From positions 248,001-312,000 of the forward strand of contig NZ_JBIQWA010000001.1 in the NCBI RefSeq assembly GCF_046591575.1: a stretch of 64,000 nt of DNA. Direction: 5' to 3'. Of the stretch, positions 8,030 through 17,103 are shown piece by piece; position 1 is the stretch's first letter; each line of letters opens with the position of its first letter. This DNA is from Marivita sp046591575. GTDB lineage: Bacteria > Pseudomonadota > Alphaproteobacteria > Rhodobacterales > Rhodobacteraceae. The notes beneath the pieces are model-generated. The model saw only the letters and a program-made list of their open reading frames with translations, was not told where the DNA came from and did not search any database. The translations under genes were made by a program, and so were the position numbers.

Positions 8030-9175
8030 TTATCCCAGAAACCGCTCTGCAACAGCGCCGGTCATATGGGCAACACGGCCGGCTGCGATGGTTGCCATGA
8101 TCCTGCGATTGCTTGGATCAAGCACGATCAGATCAGCCCGCTGCCCCGGTGCCAGGTTTCCGCGATCCTGAAACCCCAAAAGCCGTGCTGGCCCCAACGA
8201 TATCATCGACCACGCCTTGGCCAGATCACAAAGCCCTAACTCCTCCAGCCGAAACGCCGCCCGCAATGGTGACGGATAGTGATAGTCCGAAGCAAGCGCG
8301 TCGCACAATCCGGCCCCAACCAGATCTGCGGCCGCAATATTTCCCGCATGGCTTGCCCCGCGCACAACATTGGGGGCACCCAAGACAATATGCGCACCGT
8401 CCCGCCGGGCCGCTTGTGCTGCTTCGTATGTTTCGGGAAATTCACTGACCATCGCGCCACGTTGTGTCCAAACCGCGCGATCCTTGGCTGTTGTGTCGTC
8501 GTGACTGCCCAGAACCACCCCTTTGGCCCGCAGCCGCTGCGAGAGTGCGTCGACGCACGCCTCAACTTCGTCCGAGCGACTATGAAGGTCTTGCATCAAG
8601 GCAAGATGGCTTTCCGGACTGCGCCCGCTTTTCAACGCCTGCCCCGTCAGACGCGGTGGTTTGCGCCCTTCGGACAAGCGTTTATGTGGCAAGTGATCAT
8701 TGAAAACCAGATATCTGATGCCGTACCGGTCGATGGCAGTTTCCGCACGCCCGAACTCGTCCATCAGGTGCGTCTCAAGCCGAAGCTGAAGCTGCAGATC
8801 GACCGGCACGGACCCGCGCACCGCGCAGACGCTTTCAAACACATGTTCGGCAAAATCCGGGCCCCGCATCCCGCCTTCCCAGCTAAAGAACTGCGCAAGC
8901 ACGGCCGTTGTGATGCCATTTGCAGCAAGTTCCGAGGCCACAGCGAGCACACCGAATTCGGCTTCCCGCAAGGCCCCCCGGCGCGGGGCCATGTGACGCT
9001 CGAATCCGTCACCATGCACATCGACAAGTCCAGGGAGCACCCAGAACCCGGAAAGATCGATGTCTTTGCCTGCCCTTTCATCTTGGAAAACGCCCTGCGC
9101 CATCGAAAGCGATGCCCCAGTCCAACCCTCTGGCCCCAGAACACGCGCGCCTGTCAAAGTGCACTCAATCGTCAT
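8030..9175 (-). CDS. phnM: PhnM-like amidohydrolase (alpha-D-ribose 1-methylphosphonate 5-triphosphate diphosphatase)
   Basis: PhnM removes pyrophosphate from ribose methylphosphonate triphosphate in the carbon-phosphorus lyase pathway. The 381-residue product has the amidohydrolase metal motif DVHGDGFERH, the characteristic NDHLPH segment, SHDDT, and the late ASDYHYPS that supplies the active-site Asp. The ATG at 9175 is used (CGGAG about 8 nt upstream) rather than the TTG at 9178. It overlaps the upstream lipase-like gene by 11 bp. No other phn genes are in the window, so it is either an orphan or serves another substrate. Confidence 0.82.
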   Translation of the reverse strand: MTIECTLTGARVLGPEGWTGASLSMAQGVFQDERAGKDIDLSGFWVLPGLVDVHGDGFERHMAPRRGALREAEFGVLAVASELAANGITTAVLAQFFSWEGGMRGPDFAEHVFESVCAVRGSVPVDLQLQLRLETHLMDEFGRAETAIDRYGIRYLVFNDHLPHKRLSEGRKPPRLTGQALKSGRSPESHLALMQDLHSRSDEVEACVDALSQRLRAKGVVLGSHDDTTAKDRAVWTQRGAMVSEFPETYEAAQAARRDGAHIVLGAPNVVRGASHAGNIAAADLVGAGLCDALASDYHYPSPLRAAFRLEELGLCDLAKAWSMISLGPARLLGFQDRGNLAPGQRADLIVLDPSNRRIMATIAAGRVAHMTGAVAERFLG

Positions 9176-9944
9176 CAAGAGGCTCCGGGCAGATACCCAG
9201 AAGGCACGCCAATTCGTTTGTATTGATCGCTTCTGTCCAATCCAGTTCAGGATTGAAACGGCCGGTTCTTAAGAACAATTCGCTTTGTGCAATCACCGAA
9301 GGCGCTTGCATGATGAATGTGTGCGTGACCGGAAGCGTCAAATGCGCCGCCATTCCGTCAACTTTGGTCGATGCAACAGAAACCTTGCCATCGTCGTCGC
9401 CTGGTATGAGGCTCGAAAAAAAGGGGTTCAGAGATCGACTGCCAGCGATCACACCAAGGTCAAAATCAACAGGCGGCAGTGTCTTTGGCAAATCCTTTGG
9501 GTCAGTGCCCAATTGCTGTCCGGCCGGGCCATTCAGCCACTCGAAAAACTCCAGCCCGCCCAATTGATCCACCAGCTCACTGCCTTGATTTGGCGGTGCC
9601 AACATAACGACACGGCCAAGATTGGGTGGCCGATTGTCTTGCAACCAAACCCGCAAAAGAATGCCCCCCATCGAATGCGTGATAAAATGAACCCGATCAT
9701 CACCACAGCGCGCCATCGCGTCGGGCAGGGTTTCATCGACCAAAGACCGAATCCGCGCCGTGGTTGACGGGTATCCCGGTGCTTTGACACGATAGCCTTT
9801 GGCTTCGAGGACCGATTGCATCAGGACAAACGACGTTTCGGTGCGTGCCAGACCATGCAAAAGAACAACACAATCCGCCCGGACCGGAGCGGCGATCAAA
9901 CAGCTGAAAGCTGTTGCCAGGGAAAGGAGCAATGCGCGGCACAT
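9165..9944 (-). CDS. Secreted alpha/beta-hydrolase, lipase-like
   Basis: A 259-residue protein with a Sec signal peptide (about 1-23, ending PVRADC) followed by an alpha/beta-hydrolase fold. It has the oxyanion-region LLHGLART, the nucleophile elbow THSMGG and APPNQGSELVDQL, which resembles triacylglycerol lipase/esterase relatives. A Cys directly at the cleavage site could indicate a lipoprotein, but no clear lipobox is present. The 3' end overlaps phnM by 11 bp, so the two are likely translationally coupled. The substrate is unknown. Confidence 0.75.
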   Translation of the reverse strand: MCRALLLSLATAFSCLIAAPVRADCVVLLHGLARTETSFVLMQSVLEAKGYRVKAPGYPSTTARIRSLVDETLPDAMARCGDDRVHFITHSMGGILLRVWLQDNRPPNLGRVVMLAPPNQGSELVDQLGGLEFFEWLNGPAGQQLGTDPKDLPKTLPPVDFDLGVIAGSRSLNPFFSSLIPGDDDGKVSVASTKVDGMAAHLTLPVTHTFIMQAPSVIAQSELFLRTGRFNPELDWTEAINTNELACLLGICPEPLDDD

Positions 9945-10311
9945 ATTCGGGAGATACGCCTTACGGCACGGTTTAGAAAGAGGCGAGGCCGCAACGTTAC
10001 GGGCGAAAGCACGCCCGTCAAACCTAGAAGGGCGACAACCATAAGACGCCTAGAGACGCGTTCCAACAGACGGGCTATACCCGCCATGCTCATCAGAGAT
10101 GGAGCCCCGACATCAAAAAAATTACGGGACCGGCCTTTCGGATTATATTTGCGCCGGCAAGTGCGATGCGGGCCGTTCTCTTTTTTGTCGCAAGAGGATG
10201 ATCGCCAGCCACATGTGCTGGATCAATCGAGTATGTTAGAAAAGACGGTGAGAGCGCCTGCAGCACTCGCAATCGAGGACTGAAGTCTTACAAAAATTAA
10301 TTGCTGTCCCG
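9945..10311. other. Long intergenic region between the lipase-like gene and groEL
   Basis: About 370 bp without a convincing gene. I see no tRNA fold, no coding frame with recognisable homology and no repeat shared with the rest of the window. It must contain the promoter of the minus-strand lipase/phnM pair. Towards groEL it becomes clearly richer in A and T than the surrounding genes. Confidence 0.5.
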
Positions 10312-10335
10312 CAGAATCTTCTTACGAAGATTCTG
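10312..10335. repeat. Perfect 10-bp inverted repeat downstream of groEL
   Basis: CAGAATCTTC (10312-10321) and GAAGATTCTG (10326-10335) form a perfect stem with a TTAC loop. It lies in an AT-rich stretch about 40 bp beyond the groEL terminator. There is no adjacent T run on either strand, so it is not a standard terminator. It could be a transcript-end stabiliser or a protein-binding site. Confidence 0.45.
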
Positions 10336-10377
10336 TACAGTCGTTATTATTTTCTAAAATTAGCTTTCTTTAGCGAC

Positions 10378-10409
10378 AAAAAAGCAAAAGCGCCCGAAGG
10401 CGCTTTTGC
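10378..10409 (-). terminator. Strong intrinsic terminator of groESL
   Basis: GCAAAAGCGCC (10384-10394) and GGCGCTTTTGC (10399-10409) form an 11-bp stem. On the transcribed minus strand the loop reads TTCG, a stable UUCG tetraloop closed by C-G, followed by TTTTTT (10383-10378). It is 24 bp after the groEL stop. Confidence 0.92.
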
Positions 10410-10432
10410 AGATGATAAAAGAAAAGGCAGAC

Positions 10433-12076
10433 TTACATCATGCCGCCCATACCGCCCATGTCAGGCATACCGCCACCAGCTGGTGCGCCTTCTTTCGACG
10501 GCTTGTCAGCCACCATTGCTTCGGTTGTGATCAGCAGACCAGCGACGGACGCTGCATCTTGCAATGCTGTGCGGACAACTTTCGCCGGATCGATCACGCC
10601 AAACTTGAACATGTCGCCATATTCTTCGGTCTGGGCATTGAAGCCGAAAGATACATCGTCGCTTTCACGGATTTTACCAGCAACAACCGATCCGTCGACA
10701 CCCGAGTTCTCGGCGATCTGACGCAGCGGCGCTTCCAACGCTTTCCGTACGATGGTAATTCCGACATTCTGGTCGCTGTTCGCACCGTCGAGACCTTCAA
10801 GCGTCTTGCCAGCCTGCACCAGAGCAACACCGCCACCAACGACGATCCCTTCCTGAACGGCAGCACGTGTCGCGTTCAGTGCATCATCGACACGATCTTT
10901 ACGCTCTTTGACCTCAACTTCGGTCATGCCGCCGACGCGGATCACAGCCACACCACCGGCAAGCTTCGCAACGCGCTCCTGCAGCTTTTCGCGATCGTAG
11001 TCAGATGTGGTTTCTTCAATCTGGTTGCGAATCTGGGCAACACGTGCCTCGATCTCGGACTTCTCGCCTGCGCCATCTACGATGGTGGTTTCGTCCTTGG
11101 TGATCTGGATTTTCTTGGCCGAGCCGAGCATATCCATTGTGACATTCTCAAGCTTCATGCCAAGGTCTTCGGAGATCACCTGACCGCCTGTCAGGATCGC
11201 GATGTCCTGCAGCATAGCCTTACGACGGTCGCCAAAGCCCGGTGCTTTGACCGCTGCGATCTTCAGGCCACCACGCAATTTGTTCACCACCAAAGTTGCC
11301 AAAGCTTCGCCTTCGACGTCTTCTGCAATGATCAAAAGTGGCTTCTGGGACTGGATCACCTGCTCAAGCAGCGGAACCATCGGCTGAAGCGAGGACAGCT
11401 TTTTCTCGTGCAGAAGCACGATGCAGTCTTCCAGCTCGGCTGTCATTTTGTCGGCGTTTGTGACAAAATAGGGGCTCAGATAGCCGCGGTCGAACTGCAT
11501 GCCTTCGACAACATCGGTCTCTGTCTCGAGGCCCTTGTTCTCTTCGACGGTGATGACGCCTTCGTTGCCAACCTTCTGCATCGCGTCTGCGATCTGGCGT
11601 CCAATCTCGGCTTCGCCGTTTGCCGAAATAGTACCCACCTGCGCAACTTCGTCACTGTCTTTGACTTCACGCGCCGCAGATTTGATCGCATCGACAACTT
11701 TATTCGTCGCAAGATCAATTCCGCGCTTAAGGTCCATCGGGTTCATGCCAGCGGCAACCGACTTGAGGCCTTCTTTCACGATGGCTTGTGCCAAAACAGT
11801 CGCGGTTGTGGTGCCGTCACCCGCTTCGTCATTGGTGCGGCTGGCCACTTCTTTGACCATCTGCGCGCCCATGTTTTCGAACTTGTCTTCCAGCTCGATC
11901 TCTTTGGCGACAGAAACACCGTCTTTGGTGATACGCGGTGCGCCAAACGATTTGTCGATAACGACGTTACGGCCTTTTGGGCCAAGGGTCACCTTCACCG
12001 CGTCGGCAAGGATGTTGACACCCTTGAGCATGCGATTGCGGGCGTCTGTATCAAATTTTACGTCTTTTGCAGACAT
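10433..12076 (-). CDS. groEL: Chaperonin GroEL (60 kDa)
   Basis: Forms the 14-mer ATP-driven folding chamber with GroES. The 547-residue product is full length. It has the N-terminal KDVKFDTDARNRM, the ATP-site stretch GDGTTTATVLAQAI near residue 86, LKAPGFGDRRKAML-like sequence around 275, and the Gly/Met-rich GGM tail (MPDMGGMGGMM). It follows groES with a 54-bp gap and ends at a strong terminator. A 709-codon open frame on the opposite strand is only a shadow of this GC-biased gene. Confidence 0.99.
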   Translation of the reverse strand: MSAKDVKFDTDARNRMLKGVNILADAVKVTLGPKGRNVVIDKSFGAPRITKDGVSVAKEIELEDKFENMGAQMVKEVASRTNDEAGDGTTTATVLAQAIVKEGLKSVAAGMNPMDLKRGIDLATNKVVDAIKSAAREVKDSDEVAQVGTISANGEAEIGRQIADAMQKVGNEGVITVEENKGLETETDVVEGMQFDRGYLSPYFVTNADKMTAELEDCIVLLHEKKLSSLQPMVPLLEQVIQSQKPLLIIAEDVEGEALATLVVNKLRGGLKIAAVKAPGFGDRRKAMLQDIAILTGGQVISEDLGMKLENVTMDMLGSAKKIQITKDETTIVDGAGEKSEIEARVAQIRNQIEETTSDYDREKLQERVAKLAGGVAVIRVGGMTEVEVKERKDRVDDALNATRAAVQEGIVVGGGVALVQAGKTLEGLDGANSDQNVGITIVRKALEAPLRQIAENSGVDGSVVAGKIRESDDVSFGFNAQTEEYGDMFKFGVIDPAKVVRTALQDAASVAGLLITTEAMVADKPSKEGAPAGGGMPDMGGMGGMM

Positions 12077-12130
12077 CTCATATTCTCCACTGATTTAGTC
12101 AGAGTGTGTATTCGCGATCACGCGGGGCAT

Positions 12131-12442
12131 TCAGGCGGCTTTCGCTGCTGCGCCATCCGTGATGATGCCAAGGATGTCCGACTCCTTCATGATAAGGAGT
12201 TCTTCACCGTCAACTGTGACTTCTGTACCGGACCATTTCCCGAACAGGATGGAATCGCCTTCGGCAACGTCCATCTTGATCCGATCACCATCCTCATCGC
12301 GTGCGCCTGCGCCACACGCAACAACCACGCCTTCTGCAGGCTTTTCCTTGGCGCTATCAGGAATGATCAGGCCACCAGCAGTTTTTTCGTCACTTTCCGT
12401 ACGACGGACAAGCACGCGGTCATGAAGTGGTTTGAATGCCAT
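12131..12442 (-). CDS. groES: Co-chaperonin GroES (10 kDa)
   Basis: Heptameric lid of the GroEL chamber. The 103-residue product shows FKPLHDRVLVRR at the N-terminus, a mobile loop (ESDEKTAGGLIIPDSAKEKP) that contacts GroEL, and the C-terminal ILGII segment. A short Ala/Lys extension follows. It is the first gene of the groESL operon, with GGAGACTC just upstream of the ATG and a CIRCE operator further up. Confidence 0.98.
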   Translation of the reverse strand: MAFKPLHDRVLVRRTESDEKTAGGLIIPDSAKEKPAEGVVVACGAGARDEDGDRIKMDVAEGDSILFGKWSGTEVTVDGEELLIMKESDILGIITDGAAAKAA

Positions 12443-12498
12443 CTTCGAGTCTCCTTGCTCAAAGTTTCACTAAGAGTCCCTCGCTCCCCGAAGGACTG

Positions 12499-12525
12499 TT
12501 GTCACTCTCTTAGCTTGAGTGCTAA
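12499..12525 (-). promoter_or_regulatory. CIRCE element, HrcA operator of groESL
   Basis: The CIRCE consensus is TTAGCACTC-N9-GAGTGCTAA. Here the right arm is perfect (12517-12525), the left arm reads TTGTCACTC (7 of 9 matches, 12499-12507) and the spacer is exactly 9. It lies 57-83 bp before the groES ATG on the minus strand, as expected for HrcA-mediated heat-shock repression. hrcA itself is not in the window. Confidence 0.88.
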
Positions 12526-12840
12526 CGACGCTTAGCTAGGCATGGGAACACTCTGAGTCAACATGCTGATACAAGATTTTTTCCGTCACTGACCGCCCCG
12601 AAACATCAGCCGTCTTTGCAGCGCATAGCGGGCACGTTTTCCAGATTTTTCGGAAGACAGACCGCGCGTTGTCAAACCACCGATCCATCGCCTGCACCGA
12701 CCCACCCGACTTGCGAAGATCCCAAACCGGTGCGCCCTATGATCAGATTTCTTACCCGGACAGACGACAAGGGGCTGTGCAGAACGGATGGTTCATGCTT
12801 TCCTGCTCTACATTACATCCGGCGCTTTAAGGACATTCAT
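12526..12840. other. Intergenic region between groES control region and the VWA gene
   Basis: About 315 bp between the CIRCE element and the VWA start codon. The frame of the VWA gene is open back to 12616, but the signal peptide and AAGGA site fix the start at 12841. I see no other gene; the region should hold the VWA promoter. Confidence 0.5.
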
Positions 12841-15339
12841 ATGAGACTGCCTCTCGCATTATCGTTCACCGCATTTGCAACTATCGCCATGGCGCAGGAC
12901 CAGCCCAACACCGTGCTCGTGATGGACGGGTCCGGCTCCATGTGGGGGCAAGTTGACGGCGTTGCGAAAATCACCATAGCCCAAGATGTCGTGGGCACGT
13001 TGTTGTCTGACTTTCCGGTCGAGCAAGGTCTGGGCCTGACGGTCTATGGCCATCGCGAACGGGGCGAATGCACCGATATCGAAACGGTTGTGGCCCCTGC
13101 CCCGGGAACGGCGACGCAAATTGCACAGGCGGTGAACGGGATCAAGCCTTTGGGCAAAACCCCCATGACAGACGCGGTGATCGCGGCTGCGCAGGCGTTG
13201 CGCTATACCGAAGAAAAAGCGACCGTTATTCTTGTCAGCGATGGCGTTGAAACCTGCAATCCCGATCCTTGTGCGGCTGCCCGGTTGCTAGAGGAGGCGG
13301 GTATTGATTTCACAGCACATGTCATTGGTTTTGATGTCGGTTCGGACGCCGAAGCGCTGGCACAGATGCAGTGCATCGCCGACGAGACAGGCGGCACGTT
13401 CCTGACGGCGGACACTGCGGATCAGTTGATTGACGCGTTGACCGAAGTTGCCGTCGCCACGCCCGAGCCGGAACCAGAACCTATTCTTGTTCCGACAACA
13501 TTAACTGCAACACTGGAAGGAAGCGACACGCTGGTGTCCGGCCCTGTTCTTTGGGAATTGACTGATAGGTCCGGTGTTGTTCTGGATGAAACCGACGCCA
13601 ACCCTCTGACCCTGGACCTTGCCGAAGGGTCGTACACCGCCACTGCCTACAGCGTGGCCCTTGAAACCGAGCTGAGCCGCCAGTTTGTGGCGATTGGAGA
13701 GACAGCCGCAGTTCAGATTGCCTTTCCAGAACCCAAGGAAACCGCCCGTCTTGTGGCCCCTGCGGCCGCGGTGGCCGGCAGCACTATTCAGGTCGGCTGG
13801 GTCGGTCCGGATGACAAAGGCGATTATATCGGCATTGGAGCCGCTGGCGCGGACGGGGCCGATATGTGGCAGAATTCCGCCCTGACGAGTTCCGGCAATC
13901 CGGTCGAGCTTCTTGTGCCGACGGTTACAGGCCCGCATGTGATTCAGTATTTCAAGCGCGCCGAGCGTGAGAGCCTTGGCGGAAGCGAGATTCAGGTCAC
14001 ACCTGTCGACGTCACACTCAGTGCACCTGCTTCGGCACCGGCCGGATCGGACATCATTGTCGAATGGACCGGGCCGGATTACACAGAGGACTATATCGGC
14101 ATCGGCCGGGTTGGGGCAAATGGCTCTGACCAATGGGAGAATTGGACATATACGTCTGCCGGGACACCTGCCAAACTGGTCGTACCTGGAACACCGGGCG
14201 ATTATGAAATCACATATTTTTTGCGGCAAGACCGTACGCCCGCCCAAACCATCGCGTTTACGGCAACCGAAATCAGCGCGACCTTGGTCGCTCCGACCGA
14301 AGCCGCGGCTGGCTCTATGATCGAGGTTGGCTGGACGGGCCCAAACTATCCAGATGATTATATCGGCATCGGACGCGTGGATGCGACGGGCAGCGCAAAA
14401 TGGGAAAATTGGGTGCAGATACGCGACGGAAACCCAATCGACCTTTTGATGCCGGCAACGCCGGGGGAGTATCTCATCACCTATTTCCAGCGACAGGATC
14501 GCACGCCTTTGGCCTCAATCCCGATCACACTCAAACCTCTAGACGCGACCGTCACCGCCCCGGCAACCGCCATGGCAGGTGAGGTCATCGAGGTAAACTG
14601 GACAGGCCCGGATTACCAAAAGGATTACATCGGCATTGGTCGGGTCGGTGCCAAGGGTGCCAGCCGATGGGAAAACTGGACCCGCACATCAGAAGGCAGC
14701 CCGCTGAAATTGACCATGCCGGCCACTGCGGGCGATTACGTCATCACCTATTTCCAACAGCAGGACAGGACACCGGTTGCCACTGTTCCAATTACGCTGC
14801 AGACCCCCGAAGCCAGCCTGACCGCCCCATCAGAGGCCATTGCAGGATCGACGATTGACGTGGGTTGGACAGGGCCGGACTATAAGGACGACTTTATTGG
14901 CATCGGGCGGGTTGATGCGTCGGGTGCCGAGCAATGGGAGACCTACCGTTATACGCGCGACGGGTCTCCTGCTCGGGTCACCGTGCCTTCTTCGCCGGGT
15001 AACTATGAGATTACCTATTTTCTGCGACAGGATCACGTCAAACTGGCGAAGTCACCCCTGACCGTAACTGCGCCAGAGGCAAAGCTCATTGCACCGGACC
15101 GCGCACAGGCGGGATCGACGATAGAAATCGGATGGGTCGGGCCGGACTACAAAGACGACTATATCGGCATTGGTCTGGCAAGTGCCTCTGGCGGCAAACA
15201 ATGGGAAGCATGGCGCTATGTCCGCGATGGCAATCCGGTTGAAATCGACCTGCCCGAAATACCCGGAGAGTACCGCATCCGCTATTTCATGCGACTGGAC
15301 CGAACCGTTCTGGCAGAACACACCCTGACGCTTGAATAA
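12841..15339 (+). CDS. Secreted VWA-domain protein with six C-terminal Ig-like repeats
   Basis: An 832-residue exported protein. A Sec signal peptide (about 1-18, AMA cleavage) precedes a von Willebrand A domain (about 22-195) with the metal-binding MIDAS motif DGSGSM (29-34). A linker rich in Pro/Glu and a possible beta domain (about 200-300) follow. Six tandem repeats of exactly 89 residues occupy 301 to the end; each has an AGS-x-I-x-V-x-W-x-GP start, a DYIGIG core and a PG-x-Y-x-I-x-YF end. The start is fixed by AAGGA 7 nt before the ATG. The domains suggest periplasmic or surface adhesion; the partner is unknown. Confidence 0.85.
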   Translation: MRLPLALSFTAFATIAMAQDQPNTVLVMDGSGSMWGQVDGVAKITIAQDVVGTLLSDFPVEQGLGLTVYGHRERGECTDIETVVAPAPGTATQIAQAVNGIKPLGKTPMTDAVIAAAQALRYTEEKATVILVSDGVETCNPDPCAAARLLEEAGIDFTAHVIGFDVGSDAEALAQMQCIADETGGTFLTADTADQLIDALTEVAVATPEPEPEPILVPTTLTATLEGSDTLVSGPVLWELTDRSGVVLDETDANPLTLDLAEGSYTATAYSVALETELSRQFVAIGETAAVQIAFPEPKETARLVAPAAAVAGSTIQVGWVGPDDKGDYIGIGAAGADGADMWQNSALTSSGNPVELLVPTVTGPHVIQYFKRAERESLGGSEIQVTPVDVTLSAPASAPAGSDIIVEWTGPDYTEDYIGIGRVGANGSDQWENWTYTSAGTPAKLVVPGTPGDYEITYFLRQDRTPAQTIAFTATEISATLVAPTEAAAGSMIEVGWTGPNYPDDYIGIGRVDATGSAKWENWVQIRDGNPIDLLMPATPGEYLITYFQRQDRTPLASIPITLKPLDATVTAPATAMAGEVIEVNWTGPDYQKDYIGIGRVGAKGASRWENWTRTSEGSPLKLTMPATAGDYVITYFQQQDRTPVATVPITLQTPEASLTAPSEAIAGSTIDVGWTGPDYKDDFIGIGRVDASGAEQWETYRYTRDGSPARVTVPSSPGNYEITYFLRQDHVKLAKSPLTVTAPEAKLIAPDRAQAGSTIEIGWVGPDYKDDYIGIGLASASGGKQWEAWRYVRDGNPVEIDLPEIPGEYRIRYFMRLDRTVLAEHTLTLE
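13741..15336 (+). repeat. Six in-frame 267-bp tandem repeats
   Basis: Repeat starts are at 13741, 14008, 14275, 14542, 14809 and 15076. The codon for the Asp of DYIGIG falls at 13822, 14089, 14356, 14623, 14890 and 15157, a spacing of exactly 267 bp each time. Sequences have diverged at many positions but have no length change. The last copy is two residues shorter at the C-terminus. All are coding. Confidence 0.95.
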
Positions 15340-15366
15340 GCGGCAGGTCGGACATACAGATCCGGC

Positions 15367-16032
15367 CTAAGACAGGCTGTTCCCCCAATCGACCAATCCC
15401 TGATGCCCTTGCGGCGTCAGGGCATATACGCCTTTTTCGACCTTCTGAAACCATCCGTAGTGATTGTCGCGCATCAGGGTTGTCGCATTTTCAACACCGG
15501 TCGCCCGTGCGACAATCGCGCCTTTTTCGGCACCGGTTTCGGCAAGATACATTGCACAGCGCAGCGCGTCTTGTCGGTAGGCCGTCACAATACCATGGCG
15601 CGTGGCCCCACCTGAATTGGGATCGCCTTCGAGGCGGGAAAACTCGCGCAAAAGTTTGGCGCGTTTTTCCTTGTTCCTGCGTGGCGCGTAGGGCCCGGGA
15701 TCGCACTGCGCCTCGACCGTGCCATCTTTGCGCACCGTCAGGAACCCAAGCCCAAGTCGGCGACACAGGTTTGTGTTGTCACGCAGAGCGCGCCGTGCGG
15801 TGCGACCGGTTGGTTTGGACACCGCAATATACACCGCATCTGTCACGCTAAGCCGCGCAATGGCCTGGTGGTACAGCGTCAGATTGGGCCGCAGTTTCAA
15901 TTCGACAATCACCGGATCTTCGTCGCCGCGGGTCGCGACCATATCGGCTGCCCCGACTTCACCCTTTACGGTATAGCCCTGCGCTTGCAGGTAGCTTTTG
16001 ACATAGGGGTAGAGATCGGCCTCGCGCTTCAT
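15367..16032 (-). CDS. DUF2161 protein with a PD-(D/E)XK nuclease-like core
   Basis: A 221-residue cytoplasmic protein. An N-terminal nuclease-like fold shows Asp30 in GAADMV and ELK (Glu44, Lys46), the spacing of a PD-(D/E)XK active site. A C-terminal winged-helix-like part (about 140-221, with GVENATTLMRDNHYGWFQKV) resembles a DNA-binding domain. The ATG at 16032 is chosen because homology-like sequence begins there; an upstream in-frame start at 16092 would add 20 unremarkable residues and no good ribosome site is visible for either. It diverges from the TraB-like gene. The biological role is unknown. Confidence 0.75.
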   Translation of the reverse strand: MKREADLYPYVKSYLQAQGYTVKGEVGAADMVATRGDEDPVIVELKLRPNLTLYHQAIARLSVTDAVYIAVSKPTGRTARRALRDNTNLCRRLGLGFLTVRKDGTVEAQCDPGPYAPRRNKEKRAKLLREFSRLEGDPNSGGATRHGIVTAYRQDALRCAMYLAETGAEKGAIVARATGVENATTLMRDNHYGWFQKVEKGVYALTPQGHQGLVDWGNSLS

Positions 16033-16113
16033 GTGACATGAATGCGCGACCGTCTTGCGGCTGACAAGCCCAGCGCCTAGCTTTGCATCCAATATCCTGA
16101 AAGGACGTGTCTG

Positions 16114-17103
16114 ATGTTTGTGCGCCTGTTGTCATTTCTTTTCGTAATCGGGCTGTCCCAACCCGCTCTTGCCGCCTGTGACGGAGCCGATTTGCGCGGC
16201 ACGCTGACACAAGATGAACAAAGCCGCCTGGCCAATGCTTTGGATGACGTGCCTTTTGCCCAAGGCAACCATTGGCGCGCATCGCGGGGCGACAGCGTTA
16301 TTCACCTGATCGGAACGATGCACCTGCCGGACCCCCGGCTTGATCCCCCCCTGGACCGCTTGCGCGAGACCATCGCCACGGCCGATATTCTGTTGCTTGA
16401 AATGACCGACGAAGACGAGGCCGCCTTGCAGACCCGTCTGGCATCCGACCCCAGCCTGTTGATGCTTCCCGACACCACATTGCCGGAATTGTTGTCTGAA
16501 GAAGACTGGGCCCAGATGGCAAATGCGCTGGAGGCGCGCGGCATGCCGCCATTTATGGCATCGCGGTTTCAGCCCTGGTATGTGTCGATGATCCTGGCAA
16601 TTCCCCCCTGTGCGGCACTAACCGAAATGGCCGAAGGCGGCATGGACGCGCAGATTCAGGACATCGCCAAAAGCGCAGGCGTTCCCAGAGCCGCATTGGA
16701 AGACGTGGAAACCATCTTTGCCACCTTCGCCAACCAGCCCCGCGCGACCCAAGTGGACATGATGCTGTCTGCATTGGTCGATCCGCAAATCAGCGAAGAC
16801 CTGTTTGCAACCTTGCTGGCCAGCTATTTTGACGAAGCGCCCGCAGAAGGCTGGGCCGTATCGGTGATTTTGGCAGAACGCTATAGTCCGATCGACCCGG
16901 ATCAGGCGGCCGACATTATGGCAACCATAGAAGAAGAGCTGCTGATCAAACGCAATCGGGCATGGATACCCGTTTTGCTAGACGCCGTTGACGATCACCA
17001 AAAGGTTGTGGCCGCCTTTGGGGCTGCCCATTTGCCGGGCAGCGACGGCGTGCTGGCCTTGCTTCAGGACGAGGGTTTCACGCTCGAACGGCTACCCTTC
17101 TGA
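16114..17103 (+). CDS. TraB/GumN family protein
   Basis: A 329-residue exported protein of the TraB/GumN family (Tiki-like fold, putative metalloprotease or erythromycin-esterase relative). A signal peptide (about 1-20, ending PALAAC) precedes the family motif HLIGTMHLPD and a late FGAAHLPGSDGVL with the second conserved His. Two internal CxxA-type Cys residues are present. The biochemical activity in bacteria is not settled. Its last 12 bp overlap the convergent EamA gene. Confidence 0.82.
   Translation: MFVRLLSFLFVIGLSQPALAACDGADLRGTLTQDEQSRLANALDDVPFAQGNHWRASRGDSVIHLIGTMHLPDPRLDPPLDRLRETIATADILLLEMTDEDEAALQTRLASDPSLLMLPDTTLPELLSEEDWAQMANALEARGMPPFMASRFQPWYVSMILAIPPCAALTEMAEGGMDAQIQDIAKSAGVPRAALEDVETIFATFANQPRATQVDMMLSALVDPQISEDLFATLLASYFDEAPAEGWAVSVILAERYSPIDPDQAADIMATIEEELLIKRNRAWIPVLLDAVDDHQKVVAAFGAAHLPGSDGVLALLQDEGFTLERLPF

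Noticed and set aside
10406..12535. A 709-codon open frame on the plus strand across groESL
   Set aside because: It is antisense to groEL and groES, which have unmistakable motifs. Its Phe/Asp/Cys/His-rich translation is what GC-biased antisense codons give.
13501..14247. 248-codon minus-strand frame inside the VWA gene
   Set aside because: The plus-strand frame has a signal peptide, a MIDAS motif and regular repeats; the antisense frame follows from the repeats.
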